Part shown: positions 1 to 7,395 of the stretch, piece by piece
Position numbering within the stretch: position 1 is the first letter of the stretch
Layout of the letters: each line of letters opens with the position of its first letter
Assembly: GCA_045605145.1 (NCBI GenBank)
Contig: JAZUPH010000012.1
Coordinates: 1 to 44,613 of the forward strand
Origin: CAMNAO01 sp045605145
Lineage (GTDB): Bacteria > Bacillota > Clostridia > Oscillospirales > Oscillospiraceae
Direction: 5' to 3'
DNA: 44,613 nt
Made by a program: the position numbers and the translations under genes
Notes under the pieces: generated by a model
What the model was told of the DNA's origin: nothing
The model's database searches: none
What the model saw: the letters and a program-made list of their open reading frames with translations, nothing else

Positions 1-25
1 CTCATCAAACTGATGCGTCATTGTT

Positions 26-58
26 TTTAGAGCTGCAGATCCGTACAATATAATTGTA
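26..58 (+). promoter_or_regulatory. Candidate promoter with overlapping palindrome, upstream of XRE gene
   Basis: A TATAAT box lies at 49-54, with TTTAGA (4 of 6 matches to TTGACA) at 26-31 and a 17-bp spacer. The box sits inside a palindrome, TACAAT-ATA-ATTGTA, at 44-58. A symmetric site on the -10 box just before a repressor-type gene fits autoregulation, but the regulator is inferred. Confidence 0.5.
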
Positions 59-88
59 GCTACGAAAAAACAAATGCGAGGTGCTTAT

Positions 89-871
89 ATGACTACAATT
101 AAAATCAATGAACAGATTGCCTTTCTCAGAAAGCAGAAAGGTCTTACACAGGAAGAACTCGCAAATGCGTTGGGAGTAACCAATCAGTCAGTTTCCAAGT
201 GGGAGTCGGCGCAGTGCTGCCCGGATATCCAACTCCTGCCCGACATCGCGAAAATCTTTGATGTTTCGGTGGATGAGCTTCTGGGGTATACTCCCGTTTC
301 TACAACAGAAGATATTGTCCTTGCTATTCGCAAACGCATAGAGTCCTTGCCTAAGGGCGAAGATTTTGACTTTACCTTCAGAATGGCTGCAGCTCTTCAC
401 ACGATAATTCTGTCCAAAGGAATGACCGCAGATGATATGAATCCAGGTTGGGATACAGAAGATGCTATTGAACATGCCGGCAATGCTGAATGGGGCTATT
501 CTTGCTGTAATATTCCGGAGATAACAACAACGATGAGGCACGGAGCTGTGTTCTTCTCAAACAATAGGAACTTAACTCTGATGAATACTGATGTTCGTCG
601 AATCGTAGCAATGATCAAGCCATTTAGTGATGTAAAGAACCTGAAGATTGCCACAGCTCTTTACCAGTTGACTATCCATTCCGAAGATGCCTACACAACC
701 GTTGCTCAGATCAGCGATAAGTCTGGGGTATCTCCTGAAAAAGTGCAGGATTGTCTTGAGAGCGATTTGTCACAATTTATTCTCGAAAAAGAAGGTCCGG
801 AAAGTCAGTTCCGGTTTGAAGGGATGTATATGAATATCCTTCCGATTATCTCTCTTTTCGATTTCAAATAA
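89..871 (+). CDS. XRE-family helix-turn-helix regulator with C-terminal winged-helix-like domain
   Basis: This 260-residue protein is probably a DNA-binding transcriptional regulator. Residues 8-65 form a Cro/C1-type HTH, with the typical pattern LRKQKGLTQEELA followed by VTNQSVSKWE. Residues about 185-260 look like a second small helical or winged-helix domain containing ISDKSGVSPEKV. I chose the ATG at 89 because GAGGTG at 78-83 sits 5 bases before it; the ATG at 74 would start ahead of that site. The sigma-type gene follows after 72 bases and carries a similar GVSP-type motif in its extension, so the two may work together (inference). Target genes are not visible. The pair is more AT-rich than gltX downstream, which suggests acquired DNA. 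Confidence 0.8.
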   Translation: MTTIKINEQIAFLRKQKGLTQEELANALGVTNQSVSKWESAQCCPDIQLLPDIAKIFDVSVDELLGYTPVSTTEDIVLAIRKRIESLPKGEDFDFTFRMAAALHTIILSKGMTADDMNPGWDTEDAIEHAGNAEWGYSCCNIPEITTTMRHGAVFFSNNRNLTLMNTDVRRIVAMIKPFSDVKNLKIATALYQLTIHSEDAYTTVAQISDKSGVSPEKVQDCLESDLSQFILEKEGPESQFRFEGMYMNILPIISLFDFK

Positions 872-884
872 TTTTCAAAAAGTT

Positions 885-911
885 CCAACCTTTTCGGATT
901 CGCGTGTCTAT
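885..911 (+). promoter_or_regulatory. Candidate ECF-type sigma promoter before the sigma factor gene
   Basis: CCAACCT at 885-891 and GTCTAT at 906-911 are separated by 14 bases. This resembles ECF sigma promoters, which have an AAC-containing -35 and a GTC-containing -10, better than a sigma-A promoter. The GTG start lies 33 bases further on. ECF sigma genes are often self-activated; that this one is remains inference. Confidence 0.45.
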
Positions 912-943
912 ATGGGTGAAAGCTTTCAATGAGGTGCAAACAA

Positions 944-2608
944 GTGAACAGACAAGACGTAGAGAAAACTATAACTGAATACCTGAAACCCATATTCGGA
1001 TTTGCTCTGAAGAGGTGTAAAAGCATCCACGATGCAGAGGATCTGTCGCAGGAGATTGCGATAAGAGCGTTCCGCGCGCTCCTTGTCAAAGATGATGTTG
1101 TAGACATGGGAAAGTTCATCTGGACTGTTGCCCATAACACGCTCAGCAATTATTATCGTGACAGCGCAAAAAGTATGGTTGGTGTTTCTATTGATGAGGT
1201 TGCGGAGCTGATCGCAGATCCATACTCTGAACTGGACACCGACGACAATACAGAAGCTATCCATCGTCTCCAGACTGAGATTGCTTACCTTTCTAAGCTG
1301 CAAAGAAGAATAGTGATTGCGTATTACTTTGAGAATCGCAAGCAGGCAGATATTGCTCGGGAACTTGGTATTCCTCTCGGCACTGTCAAGTGGCACTTGT
1401 TTGAAGCTAAAAAAGAATTGAAACGAGGTATGGATACGATGAGAAAAGCAAGCGAACTCAAGTTTAACCCTATTAAATTCCACTCCTATGGCATCAATGG
1501 TTCCGTAGGCAAAAAATCTCCCGACGAGTTTTTCCGTTCCACACTGGCCCAGAATATCTGCTATTGTGTGCGTAATACGGCAAAGACCATTAACGAGATT
1601 GCCGATGACCTGGGTGTTTCCCCCGTGTACGTAGAAACAGAAGTTGAATTCCTTGAGGAATACGGCTTCCTGCAGGCACAAAAGGATAAGTACATTATCA
1701 ACTTCATCATCAGCGAGCCGACAGCAGAACTGCTTACCATGCAGAACGATATGTACAAGCATGCTGCTGAGCTGTTCGCGAACGATCTGTATGATGAGTT
1801 GACCTCTTCCGGCATTCTTGACGATCCGGACATCTGGTGTGGTCAAACTGACGAGCCCATCTCCTTGACTGAGTCTCCTAAAGCGGACCGCAATTTCATC
1901 CTGTGGACACTAATTCCTTATATAGCAGCTTGGTCTGGTGAGAAGCTGATGGATGAGAGCATTTCTTTTGAAGAGGTTGCCACGATCCGCCCGGATGGTG
2001 CTCATAATATCTATCATGCATCGGTAGTACCGGATGAAATGATTCTTCCTGATGACTATGTGTATATGAAGAACTGGTGCGGTCCTATGTGGAATGGTAA
2101 CGGCGAGCGTATTCTTTGGCAGATCGACAGTGAGTGGTCAGAACGTGGAGATGGTTATAGACTCAATTATTCTGAAGAATCCAAACGTATTCTTTCGCTC
2201 TATGAAAGAGAGTTCGAGGATCGTCTTTCAAAGGATGAATATGCATGGCTTGCAGAGCGTGGTTATGTAAAAACCAACGGAGATTACGACGGATACTTCA
2301 AGTCTGCATGGCAGATTGTTGTGCTGGCAAGCAAAGAGATTCAAAATAAACTCCTTGCCATCGGCGAGCGAATCAAAGCAAAGTATCAGGCTGAGTTTGA
2401 GGCGCTGAAGGCGCCTTATGCCGAGGCTGTACTGGAATCGGTTCCTGCACACCTTAGAAAGATTAAAGCGTATGAATTGCAGTTTGTATTCCACGCTGAC
2501 GGATGGTTCCTGGTACACTGTATCACAGCGCTCCTGAAGAACGGCAAACTGAAGGAGCCTACCGAAGGCCAGAGAAAATCCTTAACCACACTGATTGCCA
2601 ATGTATAA
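944..2608 (+). CDS. Sigma-70 family (ECF-like) sigma factor with long C-terminal extension
   Basis: This is a 554-residue protein whose first 165 residues match an extracytoplasmic-function-like sigma factor. Region 2 is at about 5-75 (AEDLSQEIAIRAFRA, then FIWTVAHNTLSNYYR). Region 4 is at about 112-162 (a helix-turn-helix with QADIARELGIPLGTVKWHL). ECF factors usually end near residue 160-200; here another 380 residues follow. Residues 195-255 look like a winged helix (KTINEIADDLGVSPVYV), and the rest is an unrecognised soluble domain rich in Trp and acidic residues, with no membrane segment. The GTG at 944 is preferred because GAGGTG at 931-936 stands 7 bases before it; the ATG at 929 has no such site. 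The extension may sense a signal in place of a separate anti-sigma factor (inference). Confidence 0.8.
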   Translation: MNRQDVEKTITEYLKPIFGFALKRCKSIHDAEDLSQEIAIRAFRALLVKDDVVDMGKFIWTVAHNTLSNYYRDSAKSMVGVSIDEVAELIADPYSELDTDDNTEAIHRLQTEIAYLSKLQRRIVIAYYFENRKQADIARELGIPLGTVKWHLFEAKKELKRGMDTMRKASELKFNPIKFHSYGINGSVGKKSPDEFFRSTLAQNICYCVRNTAKTINEIADDLGVSPVYVETEVEFLEEYGFLQAQKDKYIINFIISEPTAELLTMQNDMYKHAAELFANDLYDELTSSGILDDPDIWCGQTDEPISLTESPKADRNFILWTLIPYIAAWSGEKLMDESISFEEVATIRPDGAHNIYHASVVPDEMILPDDYVYMKNWCGPMWNGNGERILWQIDSEWSERGDGYRLNYSEESKRILSLYEREFEDRLSKDEYAWLAERGYVKTNGDYDGYFKSAWQIVVLASKEIQNKLLAIGERIKAKYQAEFEALKAPYAEAVLESVPAHLRKIKAYELQFVFHADGWFLVHCITALLKNGKLKEPTEGQRKSLTTLIANV

Positions 2609-2703
2609 GCAAAGCCTTTTGCGAATGATCATGATTAATATGTGAGGGTTTAAAGTCATACGAAAACCAGAAGAAATATCTATTTTGTAGCCAATAGCCA
2701 AGC

Positions 2704-2740
2704 AAAAGACCTATGCTTTGACTGAAAGCATAGGTCTTTT
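2704..2740 (+). terminator. Perfect 16-bp hairpin terminator after the sigma gene
   Basis: The arms 2704-2719 and 2725-2740 are perfectly complementary, with loop GACTG. The hairpin begins with AAAA and ends with TTTT, so it can work in both directions. It separates the AT-rich left pair from gltX. Confidence 0.85.
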
Positions 2741-2780
2741 CTCATGCAAAACTTATGTTTTTGGGAATGTCAAATTCAGG

Positions 2781-2809
2781 TTGAAATATTAGCAGAAATA
2801 TATTATATT
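2781..2809 (+). promoter_or_regulatory. Sigma-A type promoter of gltX
   Basis: TTGAAA at 2781-2786 and TATATT at 2804-2809 have a 17-bp spacer. The start codon of gltX lies 66 bases downstream of the -10. I saw no T-box signature in the leader. Confidence 0.65.
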
Positions 2810-2874
2810 GTTTAGGAATATGCTTTGTAAAATTTGATCCCTAATGGATATTTTCACTCACTCAGGAGGTAATT

Positions 2875-4356
2875 ATGTCTTTGGATATGCAATGGTTTAA
2901 CGACATGGAGGCACGCATCCCCAAGGGTAAGGTGCGCACCAGATTTGCGCCCAGCCCCACAGGTTATATGCACGTAGGCAATCTGCGCACCGCCCTTTAC
3001 ACCTGGCTGATTGCCAGAAAAGCCGGCGGCACCTTCATTCTCAGAATTGAGGACACCGACCAGACCCGCCTTGTGGAGGGTGCGGTGGACCTTATTTATT
3101 CAACCATGAAAAAGTGCGGTCTTGACCATGACGAAGGTCCCGATGTGGGCGGCCCTGTAGGCCCCTATGTCCAGACCGAGCGCCGCAGTCTTTACGGCAG
3201 GTACGCCGATCTGCTCATCGAGAAGGGCGGCGCATACCGCTGCTTCTGCAAGAAGGATGACGAGGCCAAGGATGAGGACAGCTTTGCAAAGCACAGCTGC
3301 CCCTGCTCACTTTTGAGCAAGGCCGATTCCGACGCCCGCGCCGCAGCCGGTGAGCCCTTTGTCGTGCGCCAGCGCATCCCCGAGGGCGAGACCTCTTTCG
3401 ACGATGCCATCTACGGCACCATCACCGTACCCAATGACAGCCTTGATGAGGGCGTACTTATCAAAAGCGACGGCCTGCCTACCTACAACTTTGCAAATGT
3501 CATTGACGACCATCTGATGGGCATCACCCATGTTGTCCGCGGCGCTGAGTATCTGTCCTCCGCACCCAAGTACAACATTCTCTACAAGGCCTTTGGCTGG
3601 GAGATCCCCACATACGTCCACTGCCCCGCTGTTATGCGCGACGCGCACAACAAGATGTCCAAGCGCCACGGCGACCCCTCGTTTGAGGATCTGCTGGAGC
3701 GCGGCTATCTCACGGAAGCGGTCATCAACTATGTGGCTCTGCTGGGTTGGAGCGCAGGCGGAGAGGAAGAAATATTCAGCCTTAAGGAGCTGTCGCAGAT
3801 ATTTGAAATCTCCGGCGTTTCCAAGTCCCCCGCCATTTTCGACACGGAAAAGCTCAACCACTTCAACAGCGTGTATATCATGGCGATGGAGCCCGATGCC
3901 TTTGCCGAGCTCGCCCGTCCGTATATCATTGCCGGCGCCGGTGAGGGCGTGGATCCCGACCTTATCGCGCCCCTGCTGCAGAAGCGCCTGACCGTTCTTA
4001 CTGAAATCCCCGGGAAGGTCAGCTTCTTTGCCGCGCTGCCTGAATACGGCATTGATCTTTACACCAATAAAAAGTCTAAGACCAACCCAGAGATTTCACT
4101 GCAAATGCTAAGTATATGCCGGGATATGCTGGCGGCTCTCCCCTCCTGGGACTACGACAGCATTCACGACGGACTTATGGGCCTTGCGACAGAACAGGGC
4201 GTCAAGAACGCCACACTGCTGTGGCCCCTGCGTATTGCCGTCTCGGGCACTGCCGTTACTCCCGGCGGCGCTGTTGAGATCTGCCACATTCTGGGCAGAG
4301 ATGAGTGTCTGCGCCGTGTTGATATTGGCATCGAAATGCTCAAAGCGCAGGCGTAA
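2875..4356 (+). CDS. gltX: Glutamyl-tRNA synthetase
   Basis: This class I aminoacyl-tRNA synthetase charges tRNA-Glu with glutamate in the cytoplasm; in many Gram-positive bacteria it also mischarges tRNA-Gln for later amidation. The 493 residues fit the family. The HIGH-type motif is APSPTGYMHVGNLRTA at 25-40 and the KMSKS-type loop is KMSKRHG near residue 260. The C-terminal third is the anticodon-binding helical part. AGGAGG at 2864-2869 lies 5 bases before the ATG. The gene has its own promoter and a hairpin behind it, so it appears to be transcribed alone. A cysteine-bearing insertion (RCFCKK, then HSCPCS) is visible at about 120-145. The product call is firm. Confidence 0.97.
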   Translation: MSLDMQWFNDMEARIPKGKVRTRFAPSPTGYMHVGNLRTALYTWLIARKAGGTFILRIEDTDQTRLVEGAVDLIYSTMKKCGLDHDEGPDVGGPVGPYVQTERRSLYGRYADLLIEKGGAYRCFCKKDDEAKDEDSFAKHSCPCSLLSKADSDARAAAGEPFVVRQRIPEGETSFDDAIYGTITVPNDSLDEGVLIKSDGLPTYNFANVIDDHLMGITHVVRGAEYLSSAPKYNILYKAFGWEIPTYVHCPAVMRDAHNKMSKRHGDPSFEDLLERGYLTEAVINYVALLGWSAGGEEEIFSLKELSQIFEISGVSKSPAIFDTEKLNHFNSVYIMAMEPDAFAELARPYIIAGAGEGVDPDLIAPLLQKRLTVLTEIPGKVSFFAALPEYGIDLYTNKKSKTNPEISLQMLSICRDMLAALPSWDYDSIHDGLMGLATEQGVKNATLLWPLRIAVSGTAVTPGGAVEICHILGRDECLRRVDIGIEMLKAQA

Positions 4357-4377
4357 AGCTATTGACCACTAAAGTTT

Positions 4378-4402
4378 TGATGCACCTGTTATGGGTGCAT
4401 CA
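4378..4402 (+). terminator. Hairpin after gltX, weak terminator
   Basis: TGATGCACC and GGTGCATCA pair over 9 bp with loop TGTTATG. No clear T-run follows, so termination may be partial. Confidence 0.4.
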
Positions 4403-4440
4403 ATGCTTATTACAAGACTGTTTCAGACAGGAGGATGGAT

Positions 4441-5943
4441 ATGTTCTGCCAACACTGTGGAAATGAACTTAACAGCAGTGCGAAATTCTGCTCAAACTGC
4501 GGCGCGAAAGTGGGCGGCACAAAGAGGATCAGTGCGCCGTTTTTGGTGCTTATAATTGCATCCACACTGGTACTGCTCATCGTGGGCGCATATTTTGCCA
4601 GCCTTTTATTCGGCAGCAACCCGAATGGAAGCGCCGGTGGATCCGATGATATCTCAACTGTTACCGAGGCCGGTGAGGGTACCGATATTGAGGCCGATAT
4701 TGAGGACGATGTTGTGACCGATAATGCCGGGTCAGAATTCGGCACTGATATAATCGACGCCCTGCATCAGTTTGCCGGACGCACACAGACGCTGTGGAAC
4801 AAGGAAGTTTCCTATGAGCTGGTGGAGCTGCCGGAGAGCGCCTTTTTGGAAGCGGCCCGATGCACCGGACTTGCCCCGGACGGCGTAACATTCCTCTTTG
4901 GCAGCGCAGAGGGAGCATATTTGTGGAATATAGACACGGATGAGATCACTTTCATCTACTCCGCGAACGAAGAAACGGATGACCAGCTCCGCCTGATTTA
5001 CAACGAAAACCACCCTGATGGCGGCGGTGAAGTCCTGTCCGGCAGTGAGCTTTTGCGCAGCGCACTGACCCGATACCGTGACGACAGTCTTTGCGCATTT
5101 TATACTATGATTCCCCAGCCTTACACTAATGGTCCATACCTTGCTGTAACGGATTTGTACTTCGGCTATCATTGGATAATTGATACCAGCTCGGGTGCAC
5201 TATATACCGGTGTCTCCAATGTGGGTGGCGTCTACGACAGCACACTGCTGTACTACTCCATGGGGAATGGTGATATCACGCTCAGAGATATTGAAACCGG
5301 TGATGAGCGGGATGTAAATCTTGCCGTACACACAAGTTTTGGCGCAGAGGACGCGATTGTGCAAAGTGCCTCTTTCCTGCCTGACGGAAGCATAGGCGTC
5401 GTATTCCGTTCATCCTCTATCGATAGTTCTGCATCGATGTCCTCACAGCAGGAGCTTGTAATCTCAACCCCCGATGGCTCTACAGAAAACTATCAGTTGG
5501 GGCGTGCGGTATTTGGCAGTAGCCAAATGTGCATTGTATGTGCCGATGCAGACTATATACTGCTTTATAGCCGTTATTACGCAACGAAAGTTCCGCCGCT
5601 TCTGGTCAACCGCATTACCGGTGAGGTGTCCATGCTGAGTAATGAGGAGGGCGTTATTACCGCATCTTCCTTTGATGAGGTCACGCACATCTTTGGTGCC
5701 GGAGAAGACACCGACTGGTATAACGTTTTAGTTCCTGTCTGCCCTATGTCTGATGGGGAGAGCATTTTATTCATTAACGGAGACGGCAATCTTGTGCTGT
5801 ACCGCCCGGACAAAACGCAAACCCAGAAATTATTTGATGAATTCCCCCTTTCCTTTTCTGCAGTCTCCGGTAATAACTACGACCGCTTTGTCAGTCCGGG
5901 TGCTTACGGATATGAGGTATATTTGCAGTTTATTGTGAAATAG
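4441..5943 (+). CDS. Zinc-ribbon membrane protein with large extracytoplasmic domain, function unknown
   Basis: This is a 500-residue protein of unknown function. Its N-terminus is a short zinc ribbon with four cysteines at C3, C6, C17 and C20 (FCQHCGNEL and FCSNCGAK). A single membrane segment follows at about 30-57, then an acidic linker at about 64-100. The remaining 400 residues contain repeated beta-strand units with aspartate-rich turns, such as GAYLWNIDTDEI, GDITLRDIETGDE and GDGNLVLYRPDK, which suggest a beta-propeller. The ribbon would face the cytoplasm and the large domain the outside. I chose the ATG at 4441 because AGGAGG ends at 4434; the ATG at 4435 would directly abut it. Proteins with this N-terminal zinc ribbon plus membrane helix are common in clostridia, mostly uncharacterised. 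Confidence 0.75.
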   Translation: MFCQHCGNELNSSAKFCSNCGAKVGGTKRISAPFLVLIIASTLVLLIVGAYFASLLFGSNPNGSAGGSDDISTVTEAGEGTDIEADIEDDVVTDNAGSEFGTDIIDALHQFAGRTQTLWNKEVSYELVELPESAFLEAARCTGLAPDGVTFLFGSAEGAYLWNIDTDEITFIYSANEETDDQLRLIYNENHPDGGGEVLSGSELLRSALTRYRDDSLCAFYTMIPQPYTNGPYLAVTDLYFGYHWIIDTSSGALYTGVSNVGGVYDSTLLYYSMGNGDITLRDIETGDERDVNLAVHTSFGAEDAIVQSASFLPDGSIGVVFRSSSIDSSASMSSQQELVISTPDGSTENYQLGRAVFGSSQMCIVCADADYILLYSRYYATKVPPLLVNRITGEVSMLSNEEGVITASSFDEVTHIFGAGEDTDWYNVLVPVCPMSDGESILFINGDGNLVLYRPDKTQTQKLFDEFPLSFSAVSGNNYDRFVSPGAYGYEVYLQFIVK

Positions 5944-5968
5944 ACAACAAATTTGTCACAAATTAATC

Positions 5969-5996
5969 GGCCACTGCAGTTACGATTGCAGTGGCC
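5969..5996 (+). terminator. Hairpin terminator after the zinc-ribbon gene
   Basis: GGCCACTGCA at 5969-5978 pairs with TGCAGTGGCC at 5987-5996 over 10 bp, followed by ATTTTCTG. Confidence 0.7.
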
Positions 5997-6066
5997 ATTT
6001 TCTGTGCAGGAATTTACTTGCATAATTACATTTAACGGGGAAAACTGTCAGCAAGGAGTGATGGTT

Positions 6067-7335
6067 ATGAAAAAAATGTCCCGTAACCGTATACGGATCA
6101 TAAGCTATACGGCGGCCCTTATTGCCGTTCTTACAATCTTCGGAGTAAGGGAAAATGCAAAAGCAGAGTACTACAGACAGGCCGCGGTTACATCGGCAAG
6201 GCAGGCGGCAGCAGACCTTGCCGTATCGGCAGAGGAGATAAGCACAGCACTCACAAAGTGCGCCCTGTCCCCATCTGACGAGCTGACAAGCATGATGTGC
6301 GCAAGGCTGTACGGAACCTGCCTTGTCACCTCTGCCGCACTTGATGCGCTGCCCTGGCAGCATGAGATGGAAAACCTGACAGCGATGCTGGAAGAGGTCG
6401 AGCTGTTTGCGCTTGAGAGTGCGCAGACGGGTAAGATCGATAAAGACGCGCTGACTGCCTTGCAGAGGGATGTGGAAAACGCCTCGGCTCTGCTGACAGA
6501 TGCATACAACAGCTATCAGGGCGGCTGGCTGTCATTCGGCAGCTCGTCCATTGACCCGTATCATAGCGCAGATGAGGATGATCTCGGCGACAGGATCGGG
6601 CAGATAAACGACTCTGCGGCAAGCTACGCCCCTAACGGCACAGGTGAAGAGGCGCAGGAGGTAATAAGCGCCAATGAAGCCCGGGCAAAGGCCGCAAGGC
6701 TTCTAGGCTGCGAGCTTGAGGATGTGTCCTGCGACACCATAAAGGGCAGCAGAGGCACAGTGTACAGCTGCAGCAGCGGCGATATATTCCTGGGTATTGA
6801 CGCGATTGACGGCAATATCGTCAGCTACACAAACCTTGCCTGCAGCGGCGGCGAGGGATGCAGCCCACAGGATGCGCTAAGGAGCGCGGTAAAGTTTATC
6901 AAGGACACCGCAGGTATTGATGTGGAGAGCCTGTCCTACAGAATAGACGACGGTTTTATGCGCTGCACCATGACAGGCAGGGAGAGCGATATGTACGACA
7001 TTGACACCCCCGTCAGTGTAATGATCGATCTGAGCGACGGCAGTGTAGCGGCGTTCGACCTGAGTGATTATCACGCAGCGGCAGATGAGCGCAAGTCTAT
7101 AACCCTGGGTATGGGCGAATCAGAAAGCGCGATCGAGCTGCCGCCCCAGGCACAGCCGGAGTCAAGGCGCTTCTGCCTTATCCGTATGCCATGGAGCGAT
7201 TACCGCCTGTGTGAGGAGTACACTGCAGTCAGCAGCGACGGCAGCAAATATGTCATCTATTACGACGCCGCAACAGGTGCTGCAATCGATCTTAGAACTG
7301 TATCTGAGGACGAGGGCAGTTTAACAATCAGCTGA
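6067..7335 (+). CDS. YpeB-like spore germination protein
   Basis: This 422-residue protein has one N-terminal membrane segment (about 9-25), a helical region to about 150 with short helical repeats, and a C-terminal half of PepSY-like alpha/beta units (for example ISANEARAKAARLLG and SPQDALRSAVKFIKD). This order matches YpeB, which in Bacillus is needed for localisation and stability of the cortex-lytic enzyme SleB during germination. No sleB gene is adjacent, so the functional link is only by family. I chose the ATG at 6067 because AAGGAG at 6053-6058 lies 8 bases upstream; a longer reading frame from 5953 would run through the preceding terminator hairpin. It ends before a strong bidirectional terminator. 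A general PepSY-domain protein is the alternative. Confidence 0.62.
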   Translation: MKKMSRNRIRIISYTAALIAVLTIFGVRENAKAEYYRQAAVTSARQAAADLAVSAEEISTALTKCALSPSDELTSMMCARLYGTCLVTSAALDALPWQHEMENLTAMLEEVELFALESAQTGKIDKDALTALQRDVENASALLTDAYNSYQGGWLSFGSSSIDPYHSADEDDLGDRIGQINDSAASYAPNGTGEEAQEVISANEARAKAARLLGCELEDVSCDTIKGSRGTVYSCSSGDIFLGIDAIDGNIVSYTNLACSGGEGCSPQDALRSAVKFIKDTAGIDVESLSYRIDDGFMRCTMTGRESDMYDIDTPVSVMIDLSDGSVAAFDLSDYHAAADERKSITLGMGESESAIELPPQAQPESRRFCLIRMPWSDYRLCEEYTAVSSDGSKYVIYYDAATGAAIDLRTVSEDEGSLTIS

Positions 7336-7345
7336 GGCAAAAGAG

Positions 7346-7375
7346 CAAGAGCTTTGGTAAAAACCAAAGCTCTTG
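7346..7375 (+). terminator. Bidirectional terminator between ypeB-like gene and ftsK
   Basis: A 13-bp perfect stem (7346-7358 with 7363-7375) has loop AAAA. Reading + it is followed by TAATTTATTC, and reading - by CTCTTTTGCC. It serves two convergent genes. Confidence 0.85.
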
Positions 7376-7395
7376 TAATTTATTCTAATTGAAAA

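Noticed and set aside
1..21. Possible divergent - strand gene starting M-T-H-Q-F-D-E at base 21
   Set aside because: Only 21 bases are visible and there is no ribosome binding site before it.
2810..2874. T-box or riboswitch before gltX
   Set aside because: The leader is too short (about 60 bases) and lacks the T-box core sequence.
5953..6066. N-terminal extension of the YpeB-like protein
   Set aside because: It would be translated through the terminator hairpin at 5969-5996, and a good ribosome binding site fits the ATG at 6067.
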